64,000 nt of DNA from CAYNSB01 sp964399625 (GTDB lineage: Bacteria > Planctomycetota > Phycisphaerae > Phycisphaerales > UBA1924). A program made the position numbers and the translations under genes. Below are positions 7,914 to 18,306 of this stretch, piece by piece (the first letter of the stretch is position 1; each line of letters starts with the position of its first letter). Below the pieces are notes generated by a model, which saw nothing but the letters and a program-made list of their open reading frames with translations, ran no database searches and was not told the DNA's origin. The stretch covers positions 27,493 through 91,492 of the forward strand of contig CAYNSB010000005.1 of the NCBI GenBank assembly GCA_964399625.1, read 5' to 3'.

Positions 7914-8540
7914 CTACTTGCCCGCCGGCTCGCGCAGGAAGAACGCCATCCACGCGTGCTCGTCGGCGGTGACGACGACGGGCACCCAGGTCGTCGTGAC
8001 GCCGTCGAACGCGCCGCGCCAGTGCCCGTTGCGATCGCGCCATCCGCGCCAATCGCGGTACTCGGTGACGGGATGATCGACGATGGTCTGGCTCTTGCCA
8101 AGATAGGTGGAAGACCACACGACGGTGGTGGCGCCGATCTTCCGGGCGAACAGCAGTAGCTCATCGCGCGTGGGGCGTTCGGTGTCGTGCGCGTTGAACT
8201 CGCTCGAGCCGAGCACCTCGATGGGGCCCGAGTCGGCCGAGATCTGCAGCCCCTTGAGGAGCCGCGCCTTGGCCGACTTGCGCTTCTCGACGGGCCACTC
8301 GTCGGGATGCGTGTCGCTGGCGGCGATCTCCTTGTTGAGTTCCTCGAGAGTGTCCTGCACGCGCTCCCACGGCACCTCGCGCACGCGCACCGGCGCGTCC
8401 TTGGGGAGCGGCATCGCCACGCTCCGGGGCGAGGCGGTGAACGAGGACTCCCAACGCGAGGGCGCGCACGCGGACAGGAACGACGCCGCCCCGACGAGCA
8501 CGGCGACCGCGACGCGGTTCGAGAACCCGTTCGTGTTCAT
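7914..8540 (-). CDS. Putative lipoprotein of unknown function
   Basis: 208 residues with a clear lipoprotein signal peptide and lipobox 'LSAC' (Cys25). The mature part has a mixed alpha/beta composition, with 'DELLLFARKIGATTVVWSSTYLG'-like and 'WRGWRDRNGHWRGAFDGV'-like stretches around residues 125-185. The alternation of short strands and Trp/Arg-rich turns suggests a compact periplasmic domain, but I recognise no family. The ATG has a strong GGGAGG ribosome site 7 nt upstream. It shares a transcription unit with the downstream glycosylase (9 bp gap). No motif connects it to DNA repair. Confidence 0.75.
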   Translation of the reverse strand: MNTNGFSNRVAVAVLVGAASFLSACAPSRWESSFTASPRSVAMPLPKDAPVRVREVPWERVQDTLEELNKEIAASDTHPDEWPVEKRKSAKARLLKGLQISADSGPIEVLGSSEFNAHDTERPTRDELLLFARKIGATTVVWSSTYLGKSQTIVDHPVTEYRDWRGWRDRNGHWRGAFDGVTTTWVPVVVTADEHAWMAFFLREPAGK

Positions 8541-8603
8541 GGTCCCACCTCCCTTGGTTGATGGGGGATTGTTCGCCGTCCGCGGGGTCCGGGCGGCGCG
8601 GCG

Positions 8604-9596
8604 TCAGCGCGGGCCGGCAATAGGGTGGACGAGGTCTTGTCGGCGTGCCAGCGCCCGAAACTCGCCGTAGGCCTTGGGGTGGCTCTTGTGCGTGCTCACG
8701 CGCTTGGTGGCGATCTCGAAGCCGGACCCCGCGAGCATCCGAGAGATCCGCGCTTCGTCGAACGGGTGCGGGTGCATCGGGTCGCGGTGTTCCGAGAGGT
8801 CGACGAGCACCCACAGGAGCCCGGCCGGCACGAGCAAACGGCGGATCTCCGCGAGAACACCCGCGGGGTCGCTCACGTGGTCGAGCGCGTTCTCGATGAT
8901 GACAAGATCCGCGAAACCCGACGGCAGCGGGACGCGCTCGCCCGGCGCTTCGATGTACGTGATGTGCGCGCACGAGGGCGGCAGAAGGCCCTCCTCCGCG
9001 TACCCGCGGGCCAGCGGATCGACCGCGACCGCCCGACGCCAGGCCGGTGCGCTGGCGATCGCCGGGAAGGGACCGCCCCCGATCTCGACGACCGAACGCT
9101 CCCGGCACCAGGCGTCCACGCGCGAGTCGAGGTCGGCGAGCTGGGCCTCGGGCAGGCGGACGAAACCATCAAAGGCCGGATCGAGGGTGCCGCCCTTGGC
9201 GTCGAGGTTCAGGGCGATGCCCAGCTCGCGAAGGCGTTCCCTCTGCCACGACCCGAAGGCGGCTCCGACGGGCTGCTTGAGCGCCTGGGCCCCCGCGGGC
9301 GTGGCGATGAGCCAGCGCCAGAACGCGAGCTCCTCGCGGTGCTTCTCGCGTTCGAGCGTCCATCCGGAGAGGCGTTCGCTCGCGTCTTCCAGGACCGAGA
9401 CGCGGGCGAGCAGTTCCTCGTGGCGGCGCTGGCCCGCCGCGTCGTGGGCCGCGGCCTCGGCGCGCGCGCTCGCGAGGTCCTGTCGCGTCGTGGCGAGGCG
9501 TCCGTCCAGGCGCTCGACGGCCTGCTGCACGGGCCAGACGGCGGGGCGCAGGGCTCGGGCGACGATCGACTTGAGGGTGGCTTTGAGCGTGGGCAT
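8604..9596 (-). CDS. Class I SAM-dependent methyltransferase with N-terminal coiled coil
   Basis: From this ATG the protein has 330 residues. The N-terminal third is helical and partly coiled-coil (roughly residues 20-85, rich in Ala/Arg/Glu). The C-terminal half is a class I methyltransferase: SAM motif I 'VVEIGGGPFPAI', 'AVDPLA' as the acidic/ribose segment, 'DLVIIENALDHVSDP' as the post-II motif and 'GVLAEIRRLLVPAGLLWVLV' as motif III. The arrangement resembles methyltransferases found in glycan or lipid biosynthesis loci, but the substrate is unknown and no glycan genes are adjacent here. The frame remains open far upstream on this strand, opposite phoU; the ATG is chosen because protein-like sequence begins there. 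Divergent from phoU with a shared promoter region. Confidence 0.8.
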   Translation of the reverse strand: MPTLKATLKSIVARALRPAVWPVQQAVERLDGRLATTRQDLASARAEAAAHDAAGQRRHEELLARVSVLEDASERLSGWTLEREKHREELAFWRWLIATPAGAQALKQPVGAAFGSWQRERLRELGIALNLDAKGGTLDPAFDGFVRLPEAQLADLDSRVDAWCRERSVVEIGGGPFPAIASAPAWRRAVAVDPLARGYAEEGLLPPSCAHITYIEAPGERVPLPSGFADLVIIENALDHVSDPAGVLAEIRRLLVPAGLLWVLVDLSEHRDPMHPHPFDEARISRMLAGSGFEIATKRVSTHKSHPKAYGEFRALARRQDLVHPIAGPR

Positions 9597-9626
9597 GCTC
9601 GCGTGGTGGGTGCGTTGCGCGGGAAC

Positions 9627-9636
9627 TGTTACAATA
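9627..9636. promoter_or_regulatory. Bidirectional -10 element between methyltransferase and phoU
   Basis: On the plus strand TG-T-TACAAT (9627-9635) is an extended -10 serving phoU. On the minus strand the same bases read TATTGT (9636-9631), about 34 nt before the methyltransferase ATG. One AT-rich patch could therefore fire both ways. Confidence 0.5.
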
Positions 9637-9689
9637 GGTCCGGCGCGGCGGCGCGTGATGTTCGGGTCGTCCCCGCGCAGGAGGCTCCA

Positions 9690-10445
9690 TTGAGCACGGG
9701 CAGCATTGGCGGCGCGCGTGAGGAAGCGGGGATCCCGCCGCGCGGGGGGTTCGATCGCTCGGTGGCGCAGCTGAAGCGTCGCCTCGTGCAGGAGGGGACG
9801 GCGGCGGTGGGCATGCTCGAGGCCGCTCTGGACGCGCTGTGGCGACTGGACGTCTCCAAGGCGCGGGACGTGCGACGCTCCGACGACCAGATCGATCGCG
9901 AGGAGGTCGAGATCGAGCAGGAGTGCTTCCGCCTGCTGACGCTGCAGGCGCCCTTCGCGCGGGACTTCAGGATCATCACGTTCGCGCTCAAGGTGAACAA
10001 CGACTTCGAGCGCGTCGCGGACCACGCGTCGTCCATCGCGAAGGTGGCGATGCGGTTGGACTTTCCCGAGCCGCCCCGGTGGCCCACGGCGTTGGTCGAG
10101 ATGGGGCAGCGCGTCACGGTCATGTGCCACTCGCTGCTGCGGGCGGTGCTGGATGAGGACGGGACGCTCGCGGCGCAGATCGTGGGCGAGGACAAGACGA
10201 TCGACGCGCTCGAGAAGCGTCTGTTCGAGGAGACGCAGGATCTGATGCGCAAGGACCCCGCGTGGGTGCGCCATGGGCTGCTCGTGTACCGCCTGGGGCG
10301 TGAGCTGGAGCGCATCGGGGACCTGATGAAGAACATCGCCGAGGACGTGATCTACCTGGCGACGGGCTCGATCGTGCGCCACGAGGCCAAGCGTGCGGCA
10401 TCCCACCAATCGGGGCCCGCAACCGAGGCCCCCGGGGATCGGTAG
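9690..10445 (+). CDS. phoU: PhoU-like phosphate signalling/transport regulator
   Basis: The 251-residue protein is the usual PhoU length: two three-helix bundles, each with an acidic metal-cluster motif, 'NNDFERVADHASS' in the first and 'GRELERIGDLMKNIAED' in the second. PhoU proteins restrain the Pst phosphate ABC transporter and the PhoR sensor kinase when phosphate is sufficient. No pst or phoBR genes are in the window, so the partner is unknown. The start is a TTG (9690) with GGAGG six bases upstream; the frame is open much further but that stretch lies opposite the methyltransferase gene and is a shadow. An extended -10 promoter sits 55-63 nt upstream. Confidence 0.9.
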   Translation: MSTGSIGGAREEAGIPPRGGFDRSVAQLKRRLVQEGTAAVGMLEAALDALWRLDVSKARDVRRSDDQIDREEVEIEQECFRLLTLQAPFARDFRIITFALKVNNDFERVADHASSIAKVAMRLDFPEPPRWPTALVEMGQRVTVMCHSLLRAVLDEDGTLAAQIVGEDKTIDALEKRLFEETQDLMRKDPAWVRHGLLVYRLGRELERIGDLMKNIAEDVIYLATGSIVRHEAKRAASHQSGPATEAPGDR

Positions 10446-10465
10446 GCTCGGGTGAGGTGCCACCG

Positions 10466-11431
10466 ATGGGCGAGCGGAAGTCGAACAAGATCCCCGGCAA
10501 GCCCAGCAACACGCTGGGACCGATCCGCGCCCAGGGACTGGGCGACATCGAGCCAGAACTAAAGATCGACGAGAGCGCGACGTACGAGGAGGCCGGGCCC
10601 ACGATCACGCGCCAGGGTCGTGACGGCATCGACAAGAGCCGCGCGGGCGGGCGGGGCAGCAAGGCGAGCAACGACATGGGGCCCGGGGCGCCCCAGGCGA
10701 TCTACGACCTCGCACCGGAAATCCATGCGGACGCGAAGAAGGAGCGGCCCAAGGGCGAGACCCGTCCGTGCACGGAGTGCGGCTGGCCCGTGGAAGTGCG
10801 GGCGCACGTGTGCACGAAGTGCGGGTTCGACAAGCGCACCGGCGCCGCGCGGGCGACGCAGGTGGGCGAGGAGGACAAGCCCGAGCCCCTGCCCGACACG
10901 CGCTTCCAGACCTACATGCACGACCCGCTGCTCTCGCGGCGGGCATGGGTGAAGGCGATCGGGCTGATGGTGGGGGGGCTTGTGGTGCTTGCGTTCAGCG
11001 CGTCGGTGCTCGGCGGGGTCGCCGCGCGCGTTGCGCCGGTGGGCACGCCGGCGCCTTCTTCCATCACGATCTACGCGCAGTATCTCGGGAAGTTGTTCGT
11101 CACGCTCGCGGTGGTGAGCGGTCTCTATGTTGCATCGTGCTACATCTTCCTTGACTACCTCGGGCCTTTCGTGCTGGCGGTGTTGCGATTGGGAGCGGCG
11201 TTGGCGTGCGCGAACGCGGCGCAGAGCGTCGTCGAGCTGATCATCCTGCTGAGCCCGAATTTCTTCTTCATCGGGCTCATCCTGGGCGCGCTCGCCGGGA
11301 TCATCACGTTCCTCGCCCTCTTCACGGACCTCCTCGACACGGAGTACCAGGAGGGCATTCTGTTCACGGGGCTGGTGTTCTTCGCCAAGATCGTGCTGGC
11401 GATCACCGTGTACCCGGCGATCACGCGCTGA
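10466..11431 (+). CDS. Zinc-ribbon integral membrane protein, unknown function
   Basis: 321 residues. The first ~95 are polar and disordered-looking. A zinc ribbon C-x2-C...C-x2-C follows ('CTECGWPVEVRAHVCTKCGF', about residues 101-120). The C-terminal 190 residues hold about five hydrophobic segments with very few charges, ending 'ILFTGLVFFAKIVLAITVYP'. The architecture (cytosolic zinc ribbon plus multi-pass membrane domain) is common among uncharacterised planctomycete proteins. It starts 20 bp after phoU and may be co-transcribed, which could hint at a phosphate or envelope link, but nothing in the sequence proves this. A GTG three codons upstream is an alternative start. Convergent with mqnP, 3 bp apart. 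Confidence 0.75.
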   Translation: MGERKSNKIPGKPSNTLGPIRAQGLGDIEPELKIDESATYEEAGPTITRQGRDGIDKSRAGGRGSKASNDMGPGAPQAIYDLAPEIHADAKKERPKGETRPCTECGWPVEVRAHVCTKCGFDKRTGAARATQVGEEDKPEPLPDTRFQTYMHDPLLSRRAWVKAIGLMVGGLVVLAFSASVLGGVAARVAPVGTPAPSSITIYAQYLGKLFVTLAVVSGLYVASCYIFLDYLGPFVLAVLRLGAALACANAAQSVVELIILLSPNFFFIGLILGALAGIITFLALFTDLLDTEYQEGILFTGLVFFAKIVLAITVYPAITR

Positions 11432-11434
11432 GCG

Positions 11435-12382
11435 CTACAGCAGCACGTCCACGCACCCCAGCACGCCCAGCACGCACGAAACAACGCCATTGAGCGTGAA
11501 GAACGCGACGTCCAGGCCGCGGCCCGTGCGCGCGGTGTCGTTGCGGATGAGGACGGCGTGCTCGCTGATCAGCAGCCCCGCGGCGATGGCGATGCCCGCG
11601 AGGAAAGGCCACGACAAGCGGCCGTCGACCGCCCATGCCCCCAGCAGGAAAAGGATGGCCAGCGCGTGCATGGTGCGGCTGATCCAGAGTGCCCGCCGCG
11701 GACCCAGGCGCGCCGGAATGCTGCTCAGGGCGGTGCGGCGATCAAACTCGATGTCCTGCAGGGCATAAATGATGTCGAACCCCGCGACCCAGACAAGGAC
11801 CATGAGCGACACCGCCCAGATCGCCGGCTGCACCGCCAGATTCGAGGGTTCGACCGCGATGCACGCTGCAAGAGGCGAGGCCCCCAGCGCTCCGCCCAAA
11901 AACACGTGGCAGAGCCACGTAAACCGTTTGGTCAGTGAGTAGAAGGCGATCCATGCCAGAGTTGGCAGGGAGAGGTACAAGGGCCAGGGGTTGGCGTAGA
12001 GAAGCAGAAAGACGGAGGTCGTCCCGACGAAGAAGGCCGCGGCGAGAACAGCGGCGATCCAGCCCGCGAGAGAGGAGACCCGCCCGGACGCGATCACGCG
12101 TCGCGTGGTGCGCGGGTTCTGCGCGTCGAAGCGCCGGTCCACGAGGCGGTTGAACAGCATCGCCCAGGTCCGTGCCGCGACCATGCACAGCACGATGAGC
12201 CCCAGCTTGCCCAGGAATCGTGGCGTGTTGCCCGGCAGCCCGAAGGACGTGTTCGCCAGGAACGCGCCCAGCACGGCGAACGGCAGCGCGAACACGGAGT
12301 GGGCGATCTTGATGTCCGAGGCCAGCAGAAGGGCGAGTCTGGCTGGGGAAGGACGCGGATCAGGGGCGGGCGCATCGGACAT
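11435..12382 (-). CDS. mqnP: UbiA-family polyprenyltransferase, MqnP type (menaquinone biosynthesis)
   Basis: The 315-residue integral membrane enzyme attaches a polyprenyl chain to an aromatic quinone precursor. Both Mg-diphosphate motifs are present: 'NRLVDRRFDAQNPRT' and 'FDIIYALQDIEFDRR'. 'SLTKRFTWLCHVFLGGALG' lies between them. The 'DAQNPRT' and 'GFDIIYALQDIEFD' wording matches the MqnP branch used in the futalosine pathway better than E. coli UbiA ('DGHVKRT'); the branch call is from memory of the family. Eight or nine hydrophobic helices are visible. The ATG precedes 'SDAPAPDPRPS'; the long open frame upstream is not protein-like. It is divergent from the small Lys/His-rich gene and has no other mqn genes nearby. 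Confidence 0.87.
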   Translation of the reverse strand: MSDAPAPDPRPSPARLALLLASDIKIAHSVFALPFAVLGAFLANTSFGLPGNTPRFLGKLGLIVLCMVAARTWAMLFNRLVDRRFDAQNPRTTRRVIASGRVSSLAGWIAAVLAAAFFVGTTSVFLLLYANPWPLYLSLPTLAWIAFYSLTKRFTWLCHVFLGGALGASPLAACIAVEPSNLAVQPAIWAVSLMVLVWVAGFDIIYALQDIEFDRRTALSSIPARLGPRRALWISRTMHALAILFLLGAWAVDGRLSWPFLAGIAIAAGLLISEHAVLIRNDTARTGRGLDVAFFTLNGVVSCVLGVLGCVDVLL

Positions 12383-12541
12383 CGGGGCGATCTTTGGCGC
12401 GTGGAATCGCGGGCGACGTGCTCGCTCGAGTTCGCGGGGAGAAACGTGTGCCGAAACCTCGTCGTGCGCCGATGAATGAAGGCTGGTGAGGCCGGGGAGT
12501 CCGGCCCGCCGCGCCACCCCTTTCGCGATGGAGAGTTGCCG

Positions 12542-12784
12542 ATGCTGTCCCCTGCCGCCCGCCGTCTGTCCGCCGTGCTTGCCGCCGCCTTCGTGTCGTC
12601 CGTCGCCCTCGCGGGCGAGCCGACGCTCCCGGGCATGGCTCCCAGCGAGCCCGTTCAGGTGGAGCAGAAGCCGATCGCGAGCAAGCACACGACCCAGAAG
12701 GTCGCCAAGAAGGCGAAGAAGGCGTCGCACAAGCGCCATCACAAGAAGCACGTGAAGGCCGCGGCCAAGCCCTCGACGCGCTGA
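12542..12784 (+). CDS. Small secreted Lys/His-rich basic protein
   Basis: 80 residues. The signal peptide 'MLSPAARRLSAVLAAAFVSS' continues to a predicted cleavage after 'VALA'. The mature ~56 residues are very basic, with a run of Lys/His (about residues 54-71, KVAKKAKKASHKRHHKKH type) and only scattered other residues, so it is likely unfolded. Possible roles are metal binding through His, or binding of acidic polymers; neither can be shown. The ATG has GGAG eight bases upstream. The gene stands alone between divergent mqnP and a strong bidirectional-looking terminator, so it is probably expressed as a monocistronic mRNA. The mature protein resembles histone-tail-like sequences only in composition. 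Confidence 0.7.
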   Translation: MLSPAARRLSAVLAAAFVSSVALAGEPTLPGMAPSEPVQVEQKPIASKHTTQKVAKKAKKASHKRHHKKHVKAAAKPSTR

Positions 12785-12789
12785 GGGGC

Positions 12790-12809
12790 GCTCGGGCGAA
12801 CGCCCGAGC
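12790..12809 (+). terminator. Perfect hairpin just after the small basic protein gene
   Basis: GCTCGGGCG (12790-12798) is perfectly complementary to CGCCCGAGC (12801-12809), only 6 nt after the stop codon. There is no T-run, so it may be a 3'-end stabiliser or first half of a double terminator. Confidence 0.5.
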
Positions 12810-12829
12810 AAGAACGAACAAGCCAAACC

Positions 12830-12867
12830 CCGGGCACGCGAGCTCCTCGCGTGCTCGGTTCGTTTTT
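12830..12867. terminator. Intrinsic terminator between convergent genes
   Basis: A 13-bp stem with one G-T pair (12830-12842 with 12846-12858), a 3-nt CTC loop, then TTCGTTTTT. It ends the plus-strand small gene; the hairpin also lies 9 bp past the stop of the minus-strand peptidase gene, though A-runs for that direction are weak. Confidence 0.85.
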
Positions 12868-12875
12868 GGGGAGGG

Positions 12876-14897
12876 CTATTTGCCCCCGCTGTCGCGAGCC
12901 TTGAGAGTGACCTTGAGCACCACTTCCTCGCCGTTGCGGAGGACGATGATGCTCACGACGTCGCCCGGGTTGGCTGAGCCGAGCATGGGCATCCAATCCT
13001 CGACGCGCCTGATGGGCTGCCCGTTCCACTTGATGAGGCGATCGCCGACCTTCACGCCTCCCTCGGCGGCGGGCGTGCCCTCGTAGACATCGCCGACCTC
13101 GACGCCCGGCTTGTCGTCGGCGTAGGAGCCGGGAGCGATGCCGAAGCGCACGCGCGTGCGCGTTGGGCCGGGCTTGCTCGCCTGCTCCTGCTCCTTCGTG
13201 GGCTTGACGAAGGCCAGGCGCGCCGAGCGAGTCGCGGCATCCAGGGCGATGTCGTGGATGAGCGCCGCGACCCGGGCGCCGCCCACAGGGTTGATCGTGT
13301 CGATGGTGTCCTGCGGCGTGTGGTACTCGCGGTGCAGCCCCGTGAAGAAGAACAGCACGGGGATGCTCTTGGTGTAGAACGAGTGGTGGTCGGAGTTGGT
13401 CGCGATGTTCGCGCCGTGCTTGATGTCGAGCCCGCTGGCGTCCAGGCGCGGCTTGAGCATGTCGTAGAGCCCCTGCGCGGACTCGGTGCCGTCGATCTCC
13501 AGCACGTCCTTGCGCAGACGCCCGATCATGTCCATGTTGATCATGAGGTCGATGGACTCGAGCGGGATCGGAGGGTTGTTGACAAGGTGGTGCGAGCCGT
13601 TGAGCCCCGATTCCTCGGCCGAGAACGCGACAAAGAGGATGGACCGCGCGGGGGTGTTCTTGTCCGCGTTTGCGTACGCGCGCGCGAGCGAGGACGCCAG
13701 GAGCATCAGGCCCGCGCTGCCCGAGGCGTTGTCGTCCGCGCCGGGATGGATCTTGCCCAGGTTGGCCGGCGTCACACCCACGGGCCCGACGCCGACGTGG
13801 TCGTAGTGAGCACCGATGACGATCCACTGGCTCGCGAGTTCGCCGCGCCCGGGAAGCACGCCCCAGACGTTGTCGGTCATGAGCGGCTCGCGGGAGATCG
13901 CGACCTGAAGAGTGACGGGGCGATGTGGCGCGAGATCAAGCAGCGCGCTGCGAAGGTCGGGACGGTCGGCTCGGGCGCGCAAGCTCTCGAACGACAGCGG
14001 CGCGCCCAGCTCATCGGTGGCGCCGGAAAGCAGCGGAGCCACCGCCTCGGGCGTCACCATGACCACGGGCACGCCCATGTCCTTCTTCAGGGGCAACGAG
14101 TCGCGCGTGGAGACGAGCGACTTGCCCCGCGCATCGTCCACGCCCGGCGGGTTCACGATGATCACACCCGCAGCGCCGCTCGCCACGGCGGTCTGCACCT
14201 TGTCGTCGAGGGATGCGCTGGGGCTCCAGCCATTGCCCTTGGTCCAGAGGCTCTTGCCATGCTCGTCCATGGGCTCGAATCGGAAGAGCAGGGCGATCTT
14301 TCCCGCGAGGCCCGCGTCCTTGGGGATGGACGTGTACCCGTCCGAGCCCTCGTTGATGGAGTACCCGACGAACACCAACGGCGCCTCAACTTTGCCGTTG
14401 CCCGAAAGCCCCAGCACCGTGAACTCCTCGCCGGGACGGAGATCGTGTGGCTTGCCCATCGGGCCCAGCAGGGTCACTCGCTGCTCGACGACCTTGGTGT
14501 CCTCGCCGCAACGGAAGGCCTGGCGGAATGAGGTCTTGCCCTCGCTCGCGGCCTGAGGCGCAAGCGGCATGAGACCCGAGCTCGTGAACTGCCGCTCGAT
14601 GTAGTCGGCGGCGGCGCGGTTTCCCGGTGTTCCAGCGTATCGACCTTCCAGCTTCGGATCGGCAAGAAAGGCGACGTGGGCGTGGAACGAGCGGGCCTCT
14701 GGTGAAGCGTCGCGCAGCTGATCTTCGCTGAGCGGCCGGGGGTCGGCTGGGGCCTCGGGCGTTGGGGGCGGGCTCGCCGCGCCGGTGGACGCTGGCGCGG
14801 CGGTGTGCTGGGCGAGCGCGAGGGGCAGGCCCGCGACGAGCATGAGCACAACGCTCGCAGCGCGGGTGAGAGGCCGGAGATGCGTGGGTTGGGTCAT
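12876..14897 (-). CDS. Secreted M28-family zinc metallopeptidase with PA and PDZ domains
   Basis: 673 residues with a signal peptide (hydrophobic core 'AASVVLMLVAGLPLALA'). A PA-like insert of about 150 residues ('GLSGNGKVEAPLVFVGYSI' to 'PVVMVTPEAVAPLL') precedes the M28 catalytic domain. Zinc and catalytic residues are visible: 'GAHYDHVG', 'GADDNASGSAGLM', 'FSAEESGLNGS', 'NMDMIGR' and 'REYHTPQDTID'. A C-terminal PDZ domain follows ('EGTPAAEGGVKVGDRLIKWN' onward). M28 enzymes of this layout are exported aminopeptidases or carboxypeptidases; the PDZ may steer substrate C-termini. A minus-strand terminator hairpin lies about 55 bp upstream of the start, so the gene may be governed by a leader attenuator or have its own promoter below it. 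Confidence 0.92.
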   Translation of the reverse strand: MTQPTHLRPLTRAASVVLMLVAGLPLALAQHTAAPASTGAASPPPTPEAPADPRPLSEDQLRDASPEARSFHAHVAFLADPKLEGRYAGTPGNRAAADYIERQFTSSGLMPLAPQAASEGKTSFRQAFRCGEDTKVVEQRVTLLGPMGKPHDLRPGEEFTVLGLSGNGKVEAPLVFVGYSINEGSDGYTSIPKDAGLAGKIALLFRFEPMDEHGKSLWTKGNGWSPSASLDDKVQTAVASGAAGVIIVNPPGVDDARGKSLVSTRDSLPLKKDMGVPVVMVTPEAVAPLLSGATDELGAPLSFESLRARADRPDLRSALLDLAPHRPVTLQVAISREPLMTDNVWGVLPGRGELASQWIVIGAHYDHVGVGPVGVTPANLGKIHPGADDNASGSAGLMLLASSLARAYANADKNTPARSILFVAFSAEESGLNGSHHLVNNPPIPLESIDLMINMDMIGRLRKDVLEIDGTESAQGLYDMLKPRLDASGLDIKHGANIATNSDHHSFYTKSIPVLFFFTGLHREYHTPQDTIDTINPVGGARVAALIHDIALDAATRSARLAFVKPTKEQEQASKPGPTRTRVRFGIAPGSYADDKPGVEVGDVYEGTPAAEGGVKVGDRLIKWNGQPIRRVEDWMPMLGSANPGDVVSIIVLRNGEEVVLKVTLKARDSGGK

Positions 14898-14950
14898 GGT
14901 CGTGCTGAGCGTGCGCGGTGCGAGCGGAGCGAGAGAGTCTGATGGTCGCC

Positions 14951-14988
14951 AAAAAAGGATAACCCGGCGGAGGGTGCCCGCCGGGTTA
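14951..14988 (-). terminator. Orphan intrinsic terminator (leader or small RNA)
   Basis: On the minus strand a perfect 11-bp stem, TAACCCGGCGG with CCGCCGGGTTA, and a 7-nt loop are followed by TCCTTTTTT. No minus-strand coding region lies upstream (gcvP is divergent), so it must end a non-coding RNA or act as an attenuator ahead of the M28 gene. Confidence 0.75.
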
Positions 14989-15135
14989 CCTGGAGAACCT
15001 CCAAGATGCCGCGCGGGTCAGGTAGCGCGTGGACACCCCGGGGTTGACGGTGGGTACCGGTGGGCGTGGAGCCGGTTGCATGTTCCCGGGCCAGAAATGC
15101 TTTCAAAATCGTGCGGGCGGGGGTCGTGCGTGTTC

Positions 15136-15164
15136 GGGACAAGGCCGGTGTGCGTTCCTACACT
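15136..15164 (+). promoter_or_regulatory. Candidate sigma70 promoter of gcvP
   Basis: GGGACA (15136-15141), a 17-nt spacer and TACACT (15159-15164). The leader would be about 60 nt. Confidence 0.45.
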
Positions 15165-15231
15165 GCCGCGGGCTGTGCATTCCGGCATTGAACGCCGACT
15201 CAGGCCCACGCTGAACCACACTGGAACCGCC

Positions 15232-18234
<3,003 letters not shown>

Positions 18235-18294
18235 CACCGCCCGATGGCGCACGGGGGCGGTCGGTGCGCTGTTGGTGGCGAGGCCCGCAGCCTG

Positions 18295-18300
18295 TAGACT
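18295..18300 (+). promoter_or_regulatory. -10-like TAGACT before DUF1028 gene (leaderless type)
   Basis: TAGACT ends 6 nt before the ATG at 18307; no Shine-Dalgarno sequence lies between them. Confidence 0.5.
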
Positions 18301-18306
18301 GATGGC

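Larger units (their letters stand above)
14898..15231. other. Divergent gene-free region between M28 peptidase and gcvP
   Basis: It holds a strong minus-strand intrinsic terminator (14951-14988) with no minus-strand gene upstream of it, several inverted repeats on the minus strand (e.g. TACCTG at 15018-15023 with CAGGTA at 14987-14992), and a plus-strand promoter for gcvP (15136-15164). I looked for glycine-riboswitch signatures before gcvP and did not find them. Confidence 0.5.

Noticed and set aside
14989..15110. 6S RNA or SRP RNA on either strand of the gcvP/M28 region
   Set aside because: The minus strand has a short GGCATCTTGGAG resembling the 3' end of E. coli 6S RNA, and the plus strand has GGTCAGG as in SRP RNA. 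Neither has the complementary closing stem or the rest of the conserved core.
15001..15231. Glycine riboswitch before gcvP
   Set aside because: Glycine riboswitches often precede gcv genes, so I looked for the conserved tandem-aptamer segments on the plus strand. Only short chance matches were present.
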